A DNA stretch of 64,000 bases, taken from assembly GCA_015689645.1 (NCBI GenBank), contig WVSM01000002.1, forward strand, positions 1 to 64,000. Reading direction: 5' to 3'. The translations under genes were made by a program, and so were the position numbers. This DNA is from Rhodobacterales bacterium HKCCE4037 (lineage in GTDB: Bacteria > Pseudomonadota > Alphaproteobacteria > Rhodobacterales > Rhodobacteraceae). Under the pieces are notes generated by a model that was not told the DNA's origin, did no database searches, and saw only the letters and a list, made by a program, of their open reading frames with translations. Shown here one piece after another: positions 1 to 8,417 of the stretch (position 1 is the first letter of the stretch; every line of letters starts with the position of its first letter).

Positions 1-532
1 CGCCGTTGCGCGCCTCGGCCTGCCCGCCGCCGCCCGCGTAGCGCGCGAGCGCCCAGGCCGCCCCGGCGGTATCGGCGATCCCCGCCAGAACGCTGAGGCC
101 GAGATCGCCGCAATCCAGGTGCACCTGCGCGAACAGCTTCTCCTCCCCACCGAAGAGATGCGCACAGCCCGTCAGGTCGATCATCAGCCCCTCCGGCGCC
201 TCCTCCGCCACCCAAGGGCTGAACTTGCCCGCCCAGCGCCTGAGCGCCGCCAGAAGCGCCGCCTCACGCGGCGGATCGGCGGGGCGCGTCACGAGGTCGG
301 GGCAGATCACCATGGCCTCGCTCAGCGCCTGCCCGCGCCTGAGACCCAGTGCCTCGGCCCGCGCCGTGGTGGCCGCGATCTGCCGCAGGTTGCCGATCTC
401 CGCGACGGTCACCAGCGGGCTTTCGGCCAGCCCCGGCTCACCCCGCAACACCCGCTCCGCCCCCAGCCTCGGGAACCAGAGCGACAGGATCCGGCGCTGC
501 GGATCGCGGAAGGGGGCGGGCGGCGTGGGCAT
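1..532 (-). CDS. imuB: ImuB, Y-family DNA polymerase-like protein (5' part only)
   Basis: This is the N-terminal 177 or so residues of an ImuB-type protein; the gene runs off the left edge of the window. The opening residues RRILSLWFPRLGAERVLR and the later LMIDLTGCAHLFGGEE match the start and palm region of ImuB, a catalytically inactive Y-family relative. In the ImuA-ImuB-DnaE2 mutasome, ImuB bridges the beta clamp and DnaE2 during SOS translesion synthesis (family knowledge). The ATG at 532-530 was chosen because homology begins within about ten residues and no better start lies upstream. A LexA-type site sits 17 bp upstream. The next gene upstream is divergent, so imuB is the first gene of its transcript and no imuA precedes it in this window. 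A dnaE2 gene lies 54 kb away. Confidence 0.85.
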   Translation of the reverse strand, partial: MPTPPAPFRDPQRRILSLWFPRLGAERVLRGEPGLAESPLVTVAEIGNLRQIAATTARAEALGLRRGQALSEAMVICPDLVTRPADPPREAALLAALRRWAGKFSPWVAEEAPEGLMIDLTGCAHLFGGEEKLFAQVHLDCGDLGLSVLAGIADTAGAAWALARYAGGGGQAEARNG

Positions 533-548
533 GGGATGGCAGCAGTGT

Positions 549-563
549 GTTCACATTTTGTTC
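549..563. promoter_or_regulatory. LexA (SOS) box upstream of imuB
   Basis: The sequence GTTC-ACATTTT-GTTC is an exact match to the alphaproteobacterial LexA consensus GTTC-N7-GTTC. It lies between the divergent imuB and MOSC genes. Read on the minus strand, GAACAAAATGTGAAC is nearly identical to the site in front of dnaE2 at 54512-54526. Repression of imuB by LexA is inferred. Confidence 0.85.
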
Positions 564-619
564 TCATCCTAGAACTGCCCCCTCTGGGAGTCGAGTCCGC
601 CCAGTGATAGAACAAGGCC

Positions 620-1087
620 ATGGACACGCTCGCCGACCTCACCGCCCGCCACGCGGGCCCCGGACGCATCGACTGGATCGGCCTGCGCCCGAAGCGGCTG
701 GCCGTGATCACCGCCGTCGACCAGGCCGACCTCACCGAAACCGGGCTCGAAGGCGACCATGCCCGTCCCGGCAAACGCGCGCTGACGCTGATCCAGGCCG
801 AACACCTGCCGGTCATCGCGGCGCTGGCCCATCTCGACCACGTCGCGCCCGAGGTCCTGCGCCGCAACCTCGTCGTCTCCGGCCTCAACCTCGGCGCGCT
901 GCGCGGCAAGACCCTCCGCCTCGGCGACGCGCTGATCGAACTCACCATCCCCTGCGCCCCCTGCTCCCGCATGGAGGCCGCGCTCGGCCCCGGCGGCTAC
1001 AACGCGATGCGCGGCCACGGCGGCTGGTGCGCCAAGGTGCTGGAGCCGGGACAGATCACCCTGGGAACGCAGGTCCATCCGGCCTGA
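620..1087 (+). CDS. MOSC domain-containing protein
   Basis: This 155-residue protein is essentially one MOSC domain (molybdenum cofactor sulfurase C-terminal). Visible family features are GLEGDHA followed by GKRALTLIQAEHL, then RRNLVVSGLNL, and the cysteine-containing CAPCSRME near residue 115. The cysteine in that last motif is conserved in MOSC proteins and is thought to carry or transfer sulfur to metal centres; the actual substrate of stand-alone MOSC proteins is mostly unknown. It has no signal peptide and is presumably cytoplasmic. The ATG at 620 is the first in frame and starts 56 bp after the LexA box, so SOS control of this gene as well is possible but not shown. It is divergent from imuB and convergent with the lytic transglycosylase gene. 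Confidence 0.85.
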   Translation: MDTLADLTARHAGPGRIDWIGLRPKRLAVITAVDQADLTETGLEGDHARPGKRALTLIQAEHLPVIAALAHLDHVAPEVLRRNLVVSGLNLGALRGKTLRLGDALIELTIPCAPCSRMEAALGPGGYNAMRGHGGWCAKVLEPGQITLGTQVHPA

Positions 1088-1131
1088 TCCCACGCCCTGC
1101 TTTTCATCTTGCCAGAAAAACCTCCGGGGGA

Positions 1132-1221
1132 GTCGCCTTCAGGCGACGGGGGCAGCGCCCCCCATCGAGCCTGCCTGCGCCCCGCAGGCGGGCGAGGAGA
1201 GAAAAACGCGGCGCAAGCCGC
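1132..1221. repeat. Four-hairpin intergenic element (REP-like or terminator)
   Basis: This gap between two convergent genes contains four perfect inverted repeats in a row. They are GTCGCC-TTCA-GGCGAC (1132-1147), GGGGGC-AGC-GCCCCC (1148-1162), GCCTGC-GCCCC-GCAGGC (1173-1189) and GCGGC-GCAA-GCCGC (1208-1221, with a GNRA-type loop). Such compound hairpins between convergent genes usually act as bidirectional terminators or are dispersed palindromic repeats. No copy elsewhere in the window was noticed. Confidence 0.6.
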
Positions 1222-1244
1222 TCCTTCAGATCACACGACGGTCG

Positions 1245-2870
1245 TCACCCGCGGCGCAGCCGTTCGAGGATCGACAGGGAGGCATACCCATCGGGCACCA
1301 GCCCCTCGCCCTCCTGGTAGGCGCGGACGGCGGCGATGGTGATCGGGCCGACCAGGCCGTCGATGTTGCCGGTGTAATAGCCCGCCTCCCGCAGATGCTC
1401 CTGCATCTCCTGCCGTTCGGCGAAACTCAGCGCGCGTTCGTCGCGGGGCCATTCGGCGCGGAAGGCAGACCCGCCCGTGATCCGGTCGCTCAGGTGACCA
1501 ATCGCGATGACATAGGCGTCCGCCGGGTTGTAGCGCTCGATCACGCGGAAATTGTTGAAGGTCACCAGCGCCACACCCCGCGCGCCCATCGGCAGGCGAA
1601 GCGAGGCCGGGCCATGATCCGGGATCAGATCGCCGTTGACCAGCCGCACGCCCTGTCCGTTCCAGAACGCCACGCCGATATTCTCCTGCTCACCGGCCAG
1701 CCGGTAGTCGAACCCTTCGGGCAGCCGCACCTCCAGCCCCCAGGGTTGCCCGTAGGTCCAGCCGTGCTCGGCGAGGTAGTGAGCGGTCGAGGCCAGCGCA
1801 TCGACGGGATTGTCGCTCCATATGTTCCGCCGCCCATCGCCGTCGAAATCCTGCGCATATTGCAGGTAGCTCGTCGGCATGAACTGCGTGTGGCCCATTG
1901 CCCCGGCCCAGGAACCCACCATGTTGCGCGGCCGCGTGTCGCCATCCTGCAGGATGCGCAGGGCGGCGATCAACTGTTCCTCGAAGAACTCGCTGCGGCG
2001 GCCGTCATAGGCGAGCGTTGCCATGGCGGCGATGGTGTCGGTGCCGCCGCGCATCGCGCCATAGGCGCTTTCAAGGCCCCAGACGGCGACGACCACTTCG
2101 GCCTCGACCCGATACCGCTCCTCGATCCGGGCCAGCGTGGTGCTCCATTCCTCCATTTGTGCGCGCCCGTTGCGGATGCGTTCGGCCGAGACGGCGGTAT
2201 CGAGGTAATCCCACAGCGCGCGGGAGAATTCCGCCTGGTTGGCGTCGCGCTCCAGCACGTTTTCCTGCAATTGCACGCCTTCGAAGGCACGGTTCAGCGT
2301 CCCCTGGCTGATTCCGGCGGCGCGGGCACGGGATTGAAACGCGTTGATCCACGCGCGGAAGTCCGGGTCGCGGGTCGGCTCCGGCCCGCTTTCGGCAAGC
2401 GCTGCGTCATAGGCGCGTCCGCGTTCTTCGGACAGCGCGAGGAATTCGGCCGAGACCTCGCCGCGCGGCCTCGGGCGGGGCGAGGTCGCTGTGGCGAGCG
2501 GGCTGATTTCGGGCGTTGCGTCCGGCTGCGCTTCGGTCTCTGCCACCGGTTCCACGTCAGGCGACGTCTCCGTCCCCTCGGCCGCAGCGATGGCACCGGA
2601 GGCCAGCGTGGCGATATCCACCGTCGCGGGAGCTTCGTCCGTGACGTCGGGTTCAGATACGGGTTCTTCGATCACCTCCACGACGACGCGCGGCAGGGCC
2701 GTCACCTCGACACCCGATATCTCCGGCACGGATCCAGGCTCGGCTGCGAGGTCGACCTCGGCGGAGACGAGGCGTTCGGGGCGCTGCATCGGGAACGGCG
2801 ATACAACCGGCGGCGCGGCGAAGGCGGGCGCGGTCAAAAGGACCAGGGGAAGAAGGCTCAGGCGGGTCAT
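1245..2870 (-). CDS. Lytic murein transglycosylase, MltB family, with peptidoglycan-binding domain
   Basis: The 541-residue protein starts with a signal peptide (MTRLSLLPLVLLTAPAFA). A long acidic and proline-rich linker follows to about residue 165, then an MltB-type (SLT_2) catalytic domain and a C-terminal PG_binding_1 domain (about 480-541, ending near VPDGYASLSILERLRRG). The catalytic glutamate is E267 in VWGLESAYG, and GAMGHTQFMPTSYLQYA is the typical MltB signature. It cleaves the MurNAc-GlcNAc bond to form 1,6-anhydroMurNAc ends in the periplasm. No lipobox cysteine is seen, so it is probably soluble rather than a lipoprotein. The ATG at 2870 was chosen because it gives a clean signal peptide; the frame stays open a further 32 codons upstream without signal-like sequence. 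The roughly 140-residue disordered linker is long for the family. Confidence 0.9.
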   Translation of the reverse strand: MTRLSLLPLVLLTAPAFAAPPVVSPFPMQRPERLVSAEVDLAAEPGSVPEISGVEVTALPRVVVEVIEEPVSEPDVTDEAPATVDIATLASGAIAAAEGTETSPDVEPVAETEAQPDATPEISPLATATSPRPRPRGEVSAEFLALSEERGRAYDAALAESGPEPTRDPDFRAWINAFQSRARAAGISQGTLNRAFEGVQLQENVLERDANQAEFSRALWDYLDTAVSAERIRNGRAQMEEWSTTLARIEERYRVEAEVVVAVWGLESAYGAMRGGTDTIAAMATLAYDGRRSEFFEEQLIAALRILQDGDTRPRNMVGSWAGAMGHTQFMPTSYLQYAQDFDGDGRRNIWSDNPVDALASTAHYLAEHGWTYGQPWGLEVRLPEGFDYRLAGEQENIGVAFWNGQGVRLVNGDLIPDHGPASLRLPMGARGVALVTFNNFRVIERYNPADAYVIAIGHLSDRITGGSAFRAEWPRDERALSFAERQEMQEHLREAGYYTGNIDGLVGPITIAAVRAYQEGEGLVPDGYASLSILERLRRG

Positions 2871-2997
2871 CGTCAGGCGTGTTGGTTTGTGCTCGAATGC
2901 GGGACAATATAGGCGAAACAGCCCGAATTTACAGAAAAACACGCTGAATGCGCGGAGACTCGCCACGCAACACCCGGCCGGACCGGTTTCCGGGTGG

Positions 2998-5256
2998 TTA
3001 CTTGCCCTTGCGCGCGATCTTCTTGCGCAATTTCTTGCGTTTGCCCTTTTCGGCTGCCGCCTTCCGCCTGGTCGGGGGCTTCCGCCTCCCCGACCGGCGT
3101 GGGGTCGGGCGGGCGCGGCCTTCGTGTTCCAGCAGTTCGAGGGTCAGGCCACCGGTCACCGGAACCGCTTCGGCCAGTTTCACCAGCACCCGGTCGCCCA
3201 CCCCGATGACAAGGCCGCTGTCGGCCCCCATCAGCGTCTGCGCCTCGGCGTCGTAGTGGAAATACTCATCGCCCAGTGACCGCATCGGCAAAAGGCCATC
3301 GGCCCCGGTCTCGTCCAGCTTCACGAAGACACCGAACCGCGCGATGCCCGAGATGCGGCCTTCGAATTCCGCCCCGACCCGGTCCGAAAGGTAGGCCGCA
3401 AGGTAGCGGTCATTGGTGTCGCGTTCGGCCACCATCGACCGCCGCTCGGTATCGGAGATCAGCTTGGCGGTGTCTTCCAGCCGTTCGATCTCCTCGGGCC
3501 GGAGACCATCTTTCCCCCAACCATGGGCCGAGATCAGCGCGCGGTGCACGATCAGGTCGGCGTAGCGGCGGATGGGAGAGGTGAAATGCGCGTAATGCTC
3601 GAGCGCGAGGCCGAAATGCCCGAAATTCTCCGGATTGTAATAGGCCTGCTGCATGGACCGCAGGGTCGAGATGGAGATCAGTTCGGAATGCTCCTCGCTC
3701 GCCTGCGCCAGAAGCGCGTTCAAGTGCGAGGTCTTCAGCACCTGCCCCTTGGCGAGCGACAAGCCGGAGGCCTGCGCCACCTCGCGCAAGGCGTCGAGTT
3801 TCTGCGGCGAGGGTTCCTCGTGCACCCGGAACAGCAGCGGCGTGCGCTTGGCGATCAGCGTTTCGGCGGCGCAGACATTCGCCAGCACCATGAACTCTTC
3901 TATAAGTTTATGGGCGTCCAGCCGCTCCTTGTACGCCACCGACGTGACCTTGCCATCCTCGCCGAGTTCGATCTGCCGCTCCGGCAGGTCCAGTTCCAGC
4001 GGCTGCCGCTTGGCGCGGGCCGTGACCAGCGCGTCGTAAGCGGCGTAGAGCGGGCGGATCACGTCCTCCAGCAGCGGCGCGGTCTTGTCGTTGGGCGTGC
4101 CGTCCTGCGCCGCCTGCACCTCCTCGTAATGCAGGGAGGCGGGCGAGCGCATTATCGCGCGGTGGAAGCTGTGCTTCAGCTTGCGTCCCTCGCCGTTGAT
4201 GACCATCCGCACGGCGATCACGGCGCGGTCGACGCCTTCGTGCAGCGAGCAGAGGTCACCCGACAGCGTATCTGGCAGCATCGGCACGACGCGGTCGGGG
4301 AAGTAGGTGGAATTGCCTCGCTTGCGCGCCTCGCGGTCCAGCGCGGAACCGGGGCGCACGTAATGGGCGACATCGGCGATGGCCACCCAGATGACATGCC
4401 CGCCCTCGTTCTTCGGGTCCGTGTCGGCATGGGCGTAGCAGGCATCGTCATGGTCGCGCGCATCGGCCGGGTCGATGGTGACCAGCGGCAGGTCGCGGAG
4501 GTCTTCGCGGCCCTTCATCGGGGCGGGTTTGGCGGCGTCGGCCTCGGCCACCACGGCATCGGGGAAGGCATCGGGAATGCCGTTTTCATGGATCGCGATC
4601 AGCGACACGGCACGCGGCGCGCCGGGATCGCCCAGACGGTCGGTGATCCGCGCACGCGGCAGGCCCATGCGCGCCTTGGGGCCGGCCAACTCGCCCTCGA
4701 CCAGCTCGCCATCCTTCGCGCCGTGGGTATCACCCGAGCGGACGATCCATTCCTTGTCGGACCCCTTCGAGATCGGCGAGATCCGCCCGCCCTCGTCGGA
4801 CTTGCGGAAGATGCCGAGGATCTTGCGCGGGTTCGTCCCGATCTTGCGGATCAGCCGGGCGGTATACTGGTGATCCTCCCCCTGCACCTCGTGCAGCTTG
4901 GCGAGGATGCGGTCGCCCTCGCCCACCGCAGGGTCGCTCTGGCGGGGCGTGAACAGCACGCGCGGCTCCGGCCCCTCGCCATCCCAGTTCATCGGGCGGG
5001 CGAAAAGGTCGCCGTCGCTGTCGGGCGCCTGAATGACCAGCACACCGACCGGCGGCAGCTTGCCCGGATCGCGGTAGAGTCGGCCTTTCTTCTCCAGATG
5101 CCCTTCCTCCTCCAGCTCCTTCAGCATGCGCTTGAGGTCGATCCGCGCCGCGCCCTTGATGCCGAAGGCCTTGGCGATATCGCGCTTGGTCCGCTTGCCC
5201 GGATTCTCGGTGATCCAGGTGAGGAGGTCGTCTTTGGTGGGAAGGTCTTTGCTCAT
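2998..5256 (-). CDS. rnr: Ribonuclease R
   Basis: This 752-residue protein has the RNase II/R layout: an N-terminal winged-helix region (KRDIAKAFGIKGAARIDLKRML), cold-shock domains, an RNB catalytic domain, an S1 domain (FEGRISGIARFGVFVKLDETG) and a Lys/Arg-rich tail (residues about 725-752). The RNB metal-binding aspartates are in DPADARDHDDACYA. RNase R is a processive 3'-to-5' exoribonuclease that degrades structured RNA, and the basic tail is typical of the R rather than the II type. The start MSKDLPTKDD at 5256 was preferred over an upstream in-frame ATG at 5298 because homology begins there. It lies downstream of, and on the same strand as, nothing closer than 130 bp, so it is probably transcribed alone. 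Confidence 0.93.
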   Translation of the reverse strand: MSKDLPTKDDLLTWITENPGKRTKRDIAKAFGIKGAARIDLKRMLKELEEEGHLEKKGRLYRDPGKLPPVGVLVIQAPDSDGDLFARPMNWDGEGPEPRVLFTPRQSDPAVGEGDRILAKLHEVQGEDHQYTARLIRKIGTNPRKILGIFRKSDEGGRISPISKGSDKEWIVRSGDTHGAKDGELVEGELAGPKARMGLPRARITDRLGDPGAPRAVSLIAIHENGIPDAFPDAVVAEADAAKPAPMKGREDLRDLPLVTIDPADARDHDDACYAHADTDPKNEGGHVIWVAIADVAHYVRPGSALDREARKRGNSTYFPDRVVPMLPDTLSGDLCSLHEGVDRAVIAVRMVINGEGRKLKHSFHRAIMRSPASLHYEEVQAAQDGTPNDKTAPLLEDVIRPLYAAYDALVTARAKRQPLELDLPERQIELGEDGKVTSVAYKERLDAHKLIEEFMVLANVCAAETLIAKRTPLLFRVHEEPSPQKLDALREVAQASGLSLAKGQVLKTSHLNALLAQASEEHSELISISTLRSMQQAYYNPENFGHFGLALEHYAHFTSPIRRYADLIVHRALISAHGWGKDGLRPEEIERLEDTAKLISDTERRSMVAERDTNDRYLAAYLSDRVGAEFEGRISGIARFGVFVKLDETGADGLLPMRSLGDEYFHYDAEAQTLMGADSGLVIGVGDRVLVKLAEAVPVTGGLTLELLEHEGRARPTPRRSGRRKPPTRRKAAAEKGKRKKLRKKIARKGK

Positions 5257-5393
5257 GGCCCTCACGTAGCACGGGCGCATGGGGGCGTCATGGACCAATT
5301 GCCGGGCCTCTCGTCACGGCACGGCGCTTGAACTTGGCCCTCAGGCGAGGGATGTATCACTCGGACTGGCCGCACCGCATTTCGGAGCCTTCG

Positions 5394-6314
5394 ATGGGAT
5401 TTGCCAAGACCAAGGACCGGGTTTTCGCGGGATACGAGACGTTTTCCGGCTGGCTTGCCCGGAGATCGCGGTTCGTGCGCCGGGCGGTCTACGGTGCATT
5501 CGGCGGGGTCTTCTGGACCGCCTACCTGTTTCCCGGCTCGAACGTGCGTGCGACGATGACAGGCCTGGCACGACACGTGGGCGAGGGGCCGCCACGGCGG
5601 CTGTTTGGCCGATACGTGCGGAATTTTCTTTCGGGCACCGCGTTGGCGGAACGAATCCGCCATGGATATGGCCCGGAACTCGACGGGATGCTCGAGATTG
5701 AGGGGCAGGACAGGCTCGATGCAATGTTGCAGGACCGGGGCCTGTTCCTCGCGCTGCCGCACATGCATGCCGCCTTCGCGATGACCTATTGCCTGGCAAA
5801 TGCCTATCCCGTTCTTGCCATCGTCAGCCTGACCCGCAATCCGGATCGCGCCCGCGCGCAGATGGACCTGTACCGACAGGCCAACTGCGACGTGATCGAC
5901 GTTCGCGGTCAGGACCATGGCGCGGTCGCGCGCAAGATCCTTCAGGCCCTGAAATCCGGCACCATCGTGGTCGGCACGGTCGACCGGATCCAGAACGCGC
6001 CGGAGGAGGCGGTCGATAAGGCGCGCGATGTCGTGCGCGCCACGGCCTTCGGCGCTCCGGTGGGATATGGCGGCTGGCCGACGCGCTTTGCCACCAAGGC
6101 CCGCGCGCCGATCGTTCCGGCCTGTGTCGCGCAAACGGAGGGCCGATTGCGCCTGACCCTTGGTGAAGCGGTTGTCCCGACAGGCGATCTGGCCGCAACG
6201 ACGCAGGCCTGGGTTTCGGAGCTGGAGCGCCTCGTCCGGGAGCACCCGACCGAATGGGCGTTCAGCCTCGACAAGTATTGGTCGCGGGTGCTGCGGAAGA
6301 ATCCGACCGGCTAA
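5394..6314 (+). CDS. LpxL/HtrB-like acyltransferase, atypical catalytic motif
   Basis: The 306-residue protein resembles the lipid A / lysophospholipid acyltransferase family (LpxL-type). It has a hydrophobic N-terminal segment (AVYGAFGGVFWTAYLFPG), a long alpha/beta domain, and a C-terminal EHPTEWAFSLDKYWSRV like the family's HPEQW...RRW ending. The position of the usual HxxxxD/E motif reads LALPHMHAAFAM (H123 to F128), so the acidic partner of the catalytic histidine is missing. It may therefore use a different mechanism or be inactive. The ATG at 5394 was chosen because GGAG lies 6 bases upstream (5384-5387); an ATG at 5352 is an alternative that would add 14 residues. It is divergent from rnr. 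The substrate is unknown. Confidence 0.65.
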   Translation: MGFAKTKDRVFAGYETFSGWLARRSRFVRRAVYGAFGGVFWTAYLFPGSNVRATMTGLARHVGEGPPRRLFGRYVRNFLSGTALAERIRHGYGPELDGMLEIEGQDRLDAMLQDRGLFLALPHMHAAFAMTYCLANAYPVLAIVSLTRNPDRARAQMDLYRQANCDVIDVRGQDHGAVARKILQALKSGTIVVGTVDRIQNAPEEAVDKARDVVRATAFGAPVGYGGWPTRFATKARAPIVPACVAQTEGRLRLTLGEAVVPTGDLAATTQAWVSELERLVREHPTEWAFSLDKYWSRVLRKNPTG

Positions 6315-6512
6315 CCGGGTCCAAATGTTCATCCGGGCCACAGATGGTCCTGGAGACATCACAGGAAATGGGCGGCGATGGCGCGCGTGGAGAGTGCGGA
6401 CCCTCCGGGGGGCATTTTCGGGGAACAAAGATGGGCAGGGCGCGCACCCGATTGGAACCTTCCCGCGCAGGAACCCCGTTGGTCCTTCAAGGCAGACAAC
6501 AGGAGGCCCCCG

Positions 6513-6959
6513 ATGACCTACATCCGTTTCTTCGCGATGATCGGCACATCCACGCTGGTGATGTTCGGGTTGATGTATCTCAACACCTACGCGCTCGGCC
6601 ATGTCAGCTTCAGTGAAACCCGCAGCTACATGGCACTTCTGATGGGCGCGGTGATGGCGGTCATCATGCTGGGATTCATGTGGTCGATGTATGAAAACAA
6701 GGCGCTGAACATGGCGATCCTCGTCGGCAGCGCGGCGGTCTTCGCGCTGACCCTGTGGCTCGTCCGGTCGCAGGAAACCGTGCAGGACGTGTCGTGGATG
6801 CGCGCGATGATCCCGCACCATTCGATTGCCATCCTGACCAGCGAGCGCGCCGAGTTGAACGACCCGCGCGTGCGGGAACTCGCGAACCAGATCATAGAGG
6901 CGCAGCGCCGCGAGATCGACGAGATGCACGCCCTGATCGACGACCTGACGGCCGAGTAA
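6513..6959 (+). CDS. DUF305 family membrane protein
   Basis: This 148-residue protein has three predicted membrane helices in its first 90 residues (MIGTSTLVMFGLMYLN, MALLMGAVMAVIMLGFMW, MAILVGSAAVFALTLWLV). A short DUF305 segment follows with the conserved MIPHHSIAILTSERAELNDP and QRREIDEMHALI. DUF305 proteins carry His/Met residues in these positions and are often found near copper or metal resistance genes; the function is not established. An AGGAGG ribosome-binding site at 6501-6506 sits 6 bases before the ATG at 6513, which fixes the start. The gene is convergent with dapE, 9 bp apart. No metal-related gene is adjacent, so the link to copper is only from family knowledge. Confidence 0.8.
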   Translation: MTYIRFFAMIGTSTLVMFGLMYLNTYALGHVSFSETRSYMALLMGAVMAVIMLGFMWSMYENKALNMAILVGSAAVFALTLWLVRSQETVQDVSWMRAMIPHHSIAILTSERAELNDPRVRELANQIIEAQRREIDEMHALIDDLTAE

Positions 6960-6968
6960 GGCCGCCGC

Positions 6969-8123
6969 CTACTCGGCGAAGTAATCCGTCAGAACGCGCG
7001 TATAGACCTTCTTGAGGGCCTCGATATCGCTGATGCGAACCCGTTCATCGACCTGGTGCATGCGGTGGCCGACAAGGCCGAATTCCACGACCGGGCAATG
7101 GTTCTTGACGAAGCGGGCATCCGAGGTGCCGCCGGTGGTGGACAGTTCCGGCATGCGGCCCGTCTCGGCCTGGACCGCACCGGCCACGAGCGACGAGAGA
7201 TCGCCCGGCGGGGTCAGGAAGGATTCACCGCTGAGCCGCGTGGTCATCTCGATCCTTGTACCTGTCTCGGCCGCGACCTTGTCGGCCTCTTCCCGCATCC
7301 AAGCGGTCAGGCTGTCGCCGGTATGAAGGTCGTTGAACCGCAGGTTCACGGTCATCTTCGTCCGGGCGGGGATCACGTTGGCCGCGGGATTGCCGGTGTC
7401 GATCGTGGTGATCGCGCAGGTGGACGGGTCGAAATGGTCGGTGCCTTCGTCAAGCACGTGGGTCGACAGGCGATGGCCCAGAAGCGCCACGGCAGGCATC
7501 GGGTTGATGACCTTGTGCAGGTAGGCGGAATGGCCCTGCTTGCCAATGACCTCGAAATAGGCGGTCAGCGCGCCGCGGCGGCCGATCTTGATCATGTCGC
7601 CCATGTTTTCGGGGCAGGTCGGCTCGCCCACGATGCAGGCGTCCATGCGTTCGCCCGTCTCGGCCATCCAGTCCAGAAGCGCGGGCGTGCCATCGACGCT
7701 TTCGCCCTCCTCGTCGCCGGTGATGGCCAGAACCACGGCTCCGTCCGGCGGCGTGTTGCGCACGAAATCGACGGCGGCGGCGGCAAAGGCGGCGACGCCT
7801 GATTTCATGTCGGTCGCACCGCGGCCATACATCCAGTCGCCATCGACCTCCGCGCCGAAGGGCGGATGGGTCCAGGCGGCCTCGTCGCCCACGGGCACAA
7901 CGTCTGTGTGGCCGTTGAAGCCGAAGGCCTTGCCGTTGCCGCGTTCCCCCCATTTCGCATAGAGATTCGCGATGCCGCCCCGGTCCACGCGGGTGCATTT
8001 GAACCCCGCCTCCGACAGCAGTTTCTCGAGCAGGACTAGGGCCCCGCCTTCAAGCGGCGTGACCGAATTGCAGCGGATCAGATCGGCGGTGAGCGCCACG
8101 GGATCGACGGGGGCGTGAGACAT
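6969..8123 (-). CDS. dapE: Succinyl-diaminopimelate desuccinylase
   Basis: The protein (384 residues, normal length) is an M20-family metallohydrolase. It removes succinate from N-succinyl-LL-2,6-diaminopimelate in the succinylase branch of lysine and meso-DAP synthesis. Metal-binding and catalytic motifs are visible: [25 protein letters not shown], and [16 protein letters not shown] with the catalytic Glu pair. The start [23 protein letters not shown] matches the family start. dapD lies 6 kb away and dapF 33 kb away on the same strand, so the pathway genes are not in one operon here. Confidence 0.95.
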   Translation of the reverse strand: MSHAPVDPVALTADLIRCNSVTPLEGGALVLLEKLLSEAGFKCTRVDRGGIANLYAKWGERGNGKAFGFNGHTDVVPVGDEAAWTHPPFGAEVDGDWMYGRGATDMKSGVAAFAAAAVDFVRNTPPDGAVVLAITGDEEGESVDGTPALLDWMAETGERMDACIVGEPTCPENMGDMIKIGRRGALTAYFEVIGKQGHSAYLHKVINPMPAVALLGHRLSTHVLDEGTDHFDPSTCAITTIDTGNPAANVIPARTKMTVNLRFNDLHTGDSLTAWMREEADKVAAETGTRIEMTTRLSGESFLTPPGDLSSLVAGAVQAETGRMPELSTTGGTSDARFVKNHCPVVEFGLVGHRMHQVDERVRISDIEALKKVYTRVLTDYFAE

Positions 8124-8417
8124 GAAATCCTCGGGAAATGCATTCGTGCGACGAGACTAGCGGCGTGGCCGTCAGACCACAATGCGGCGCTAACATGTGC
8201 CACACACGGCAAAATCTTGGATTTATCCACAAGGTTGATGCTACGTGGACCCATAAAAATACGCCGAGGCAGGCAGCGGACGTCAGTAAATGGCGCCGCA
8301 ACGAGTAGGTAGCACGAGCAATCGTTTCGAACCGCAGGGCGGATACGCCACGCGGAGTAAATGTGCGGTGCGTTCCACCTTGCCTGACCTTGGCCCGAAG
8401 AAGGGTGAAGGCAGGCC

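Noticed and set aside
3523-5331. 602-codon open frame on the plus strand opposite rnr
   Set aside because: It is a shadow of the high-GC rnr coding frame; the composition is Arg/His/Gln-rich with no family match and rnr is certain.
8223-8231. Perfect DnaA box TTATCCACA between dapE and Hint 1
   Set aside because: Only a single box, with no AT-rich unwinding region or neighbouring dnaA/parAB genes; one chance match in 64 kb is expected.
8124-8417. 294-bp gap between dapE and Hint 1
   Set aside because: No convincing promoter pair, small gene or RNA structure could be assigned; it presumably holds both divergent promoters.
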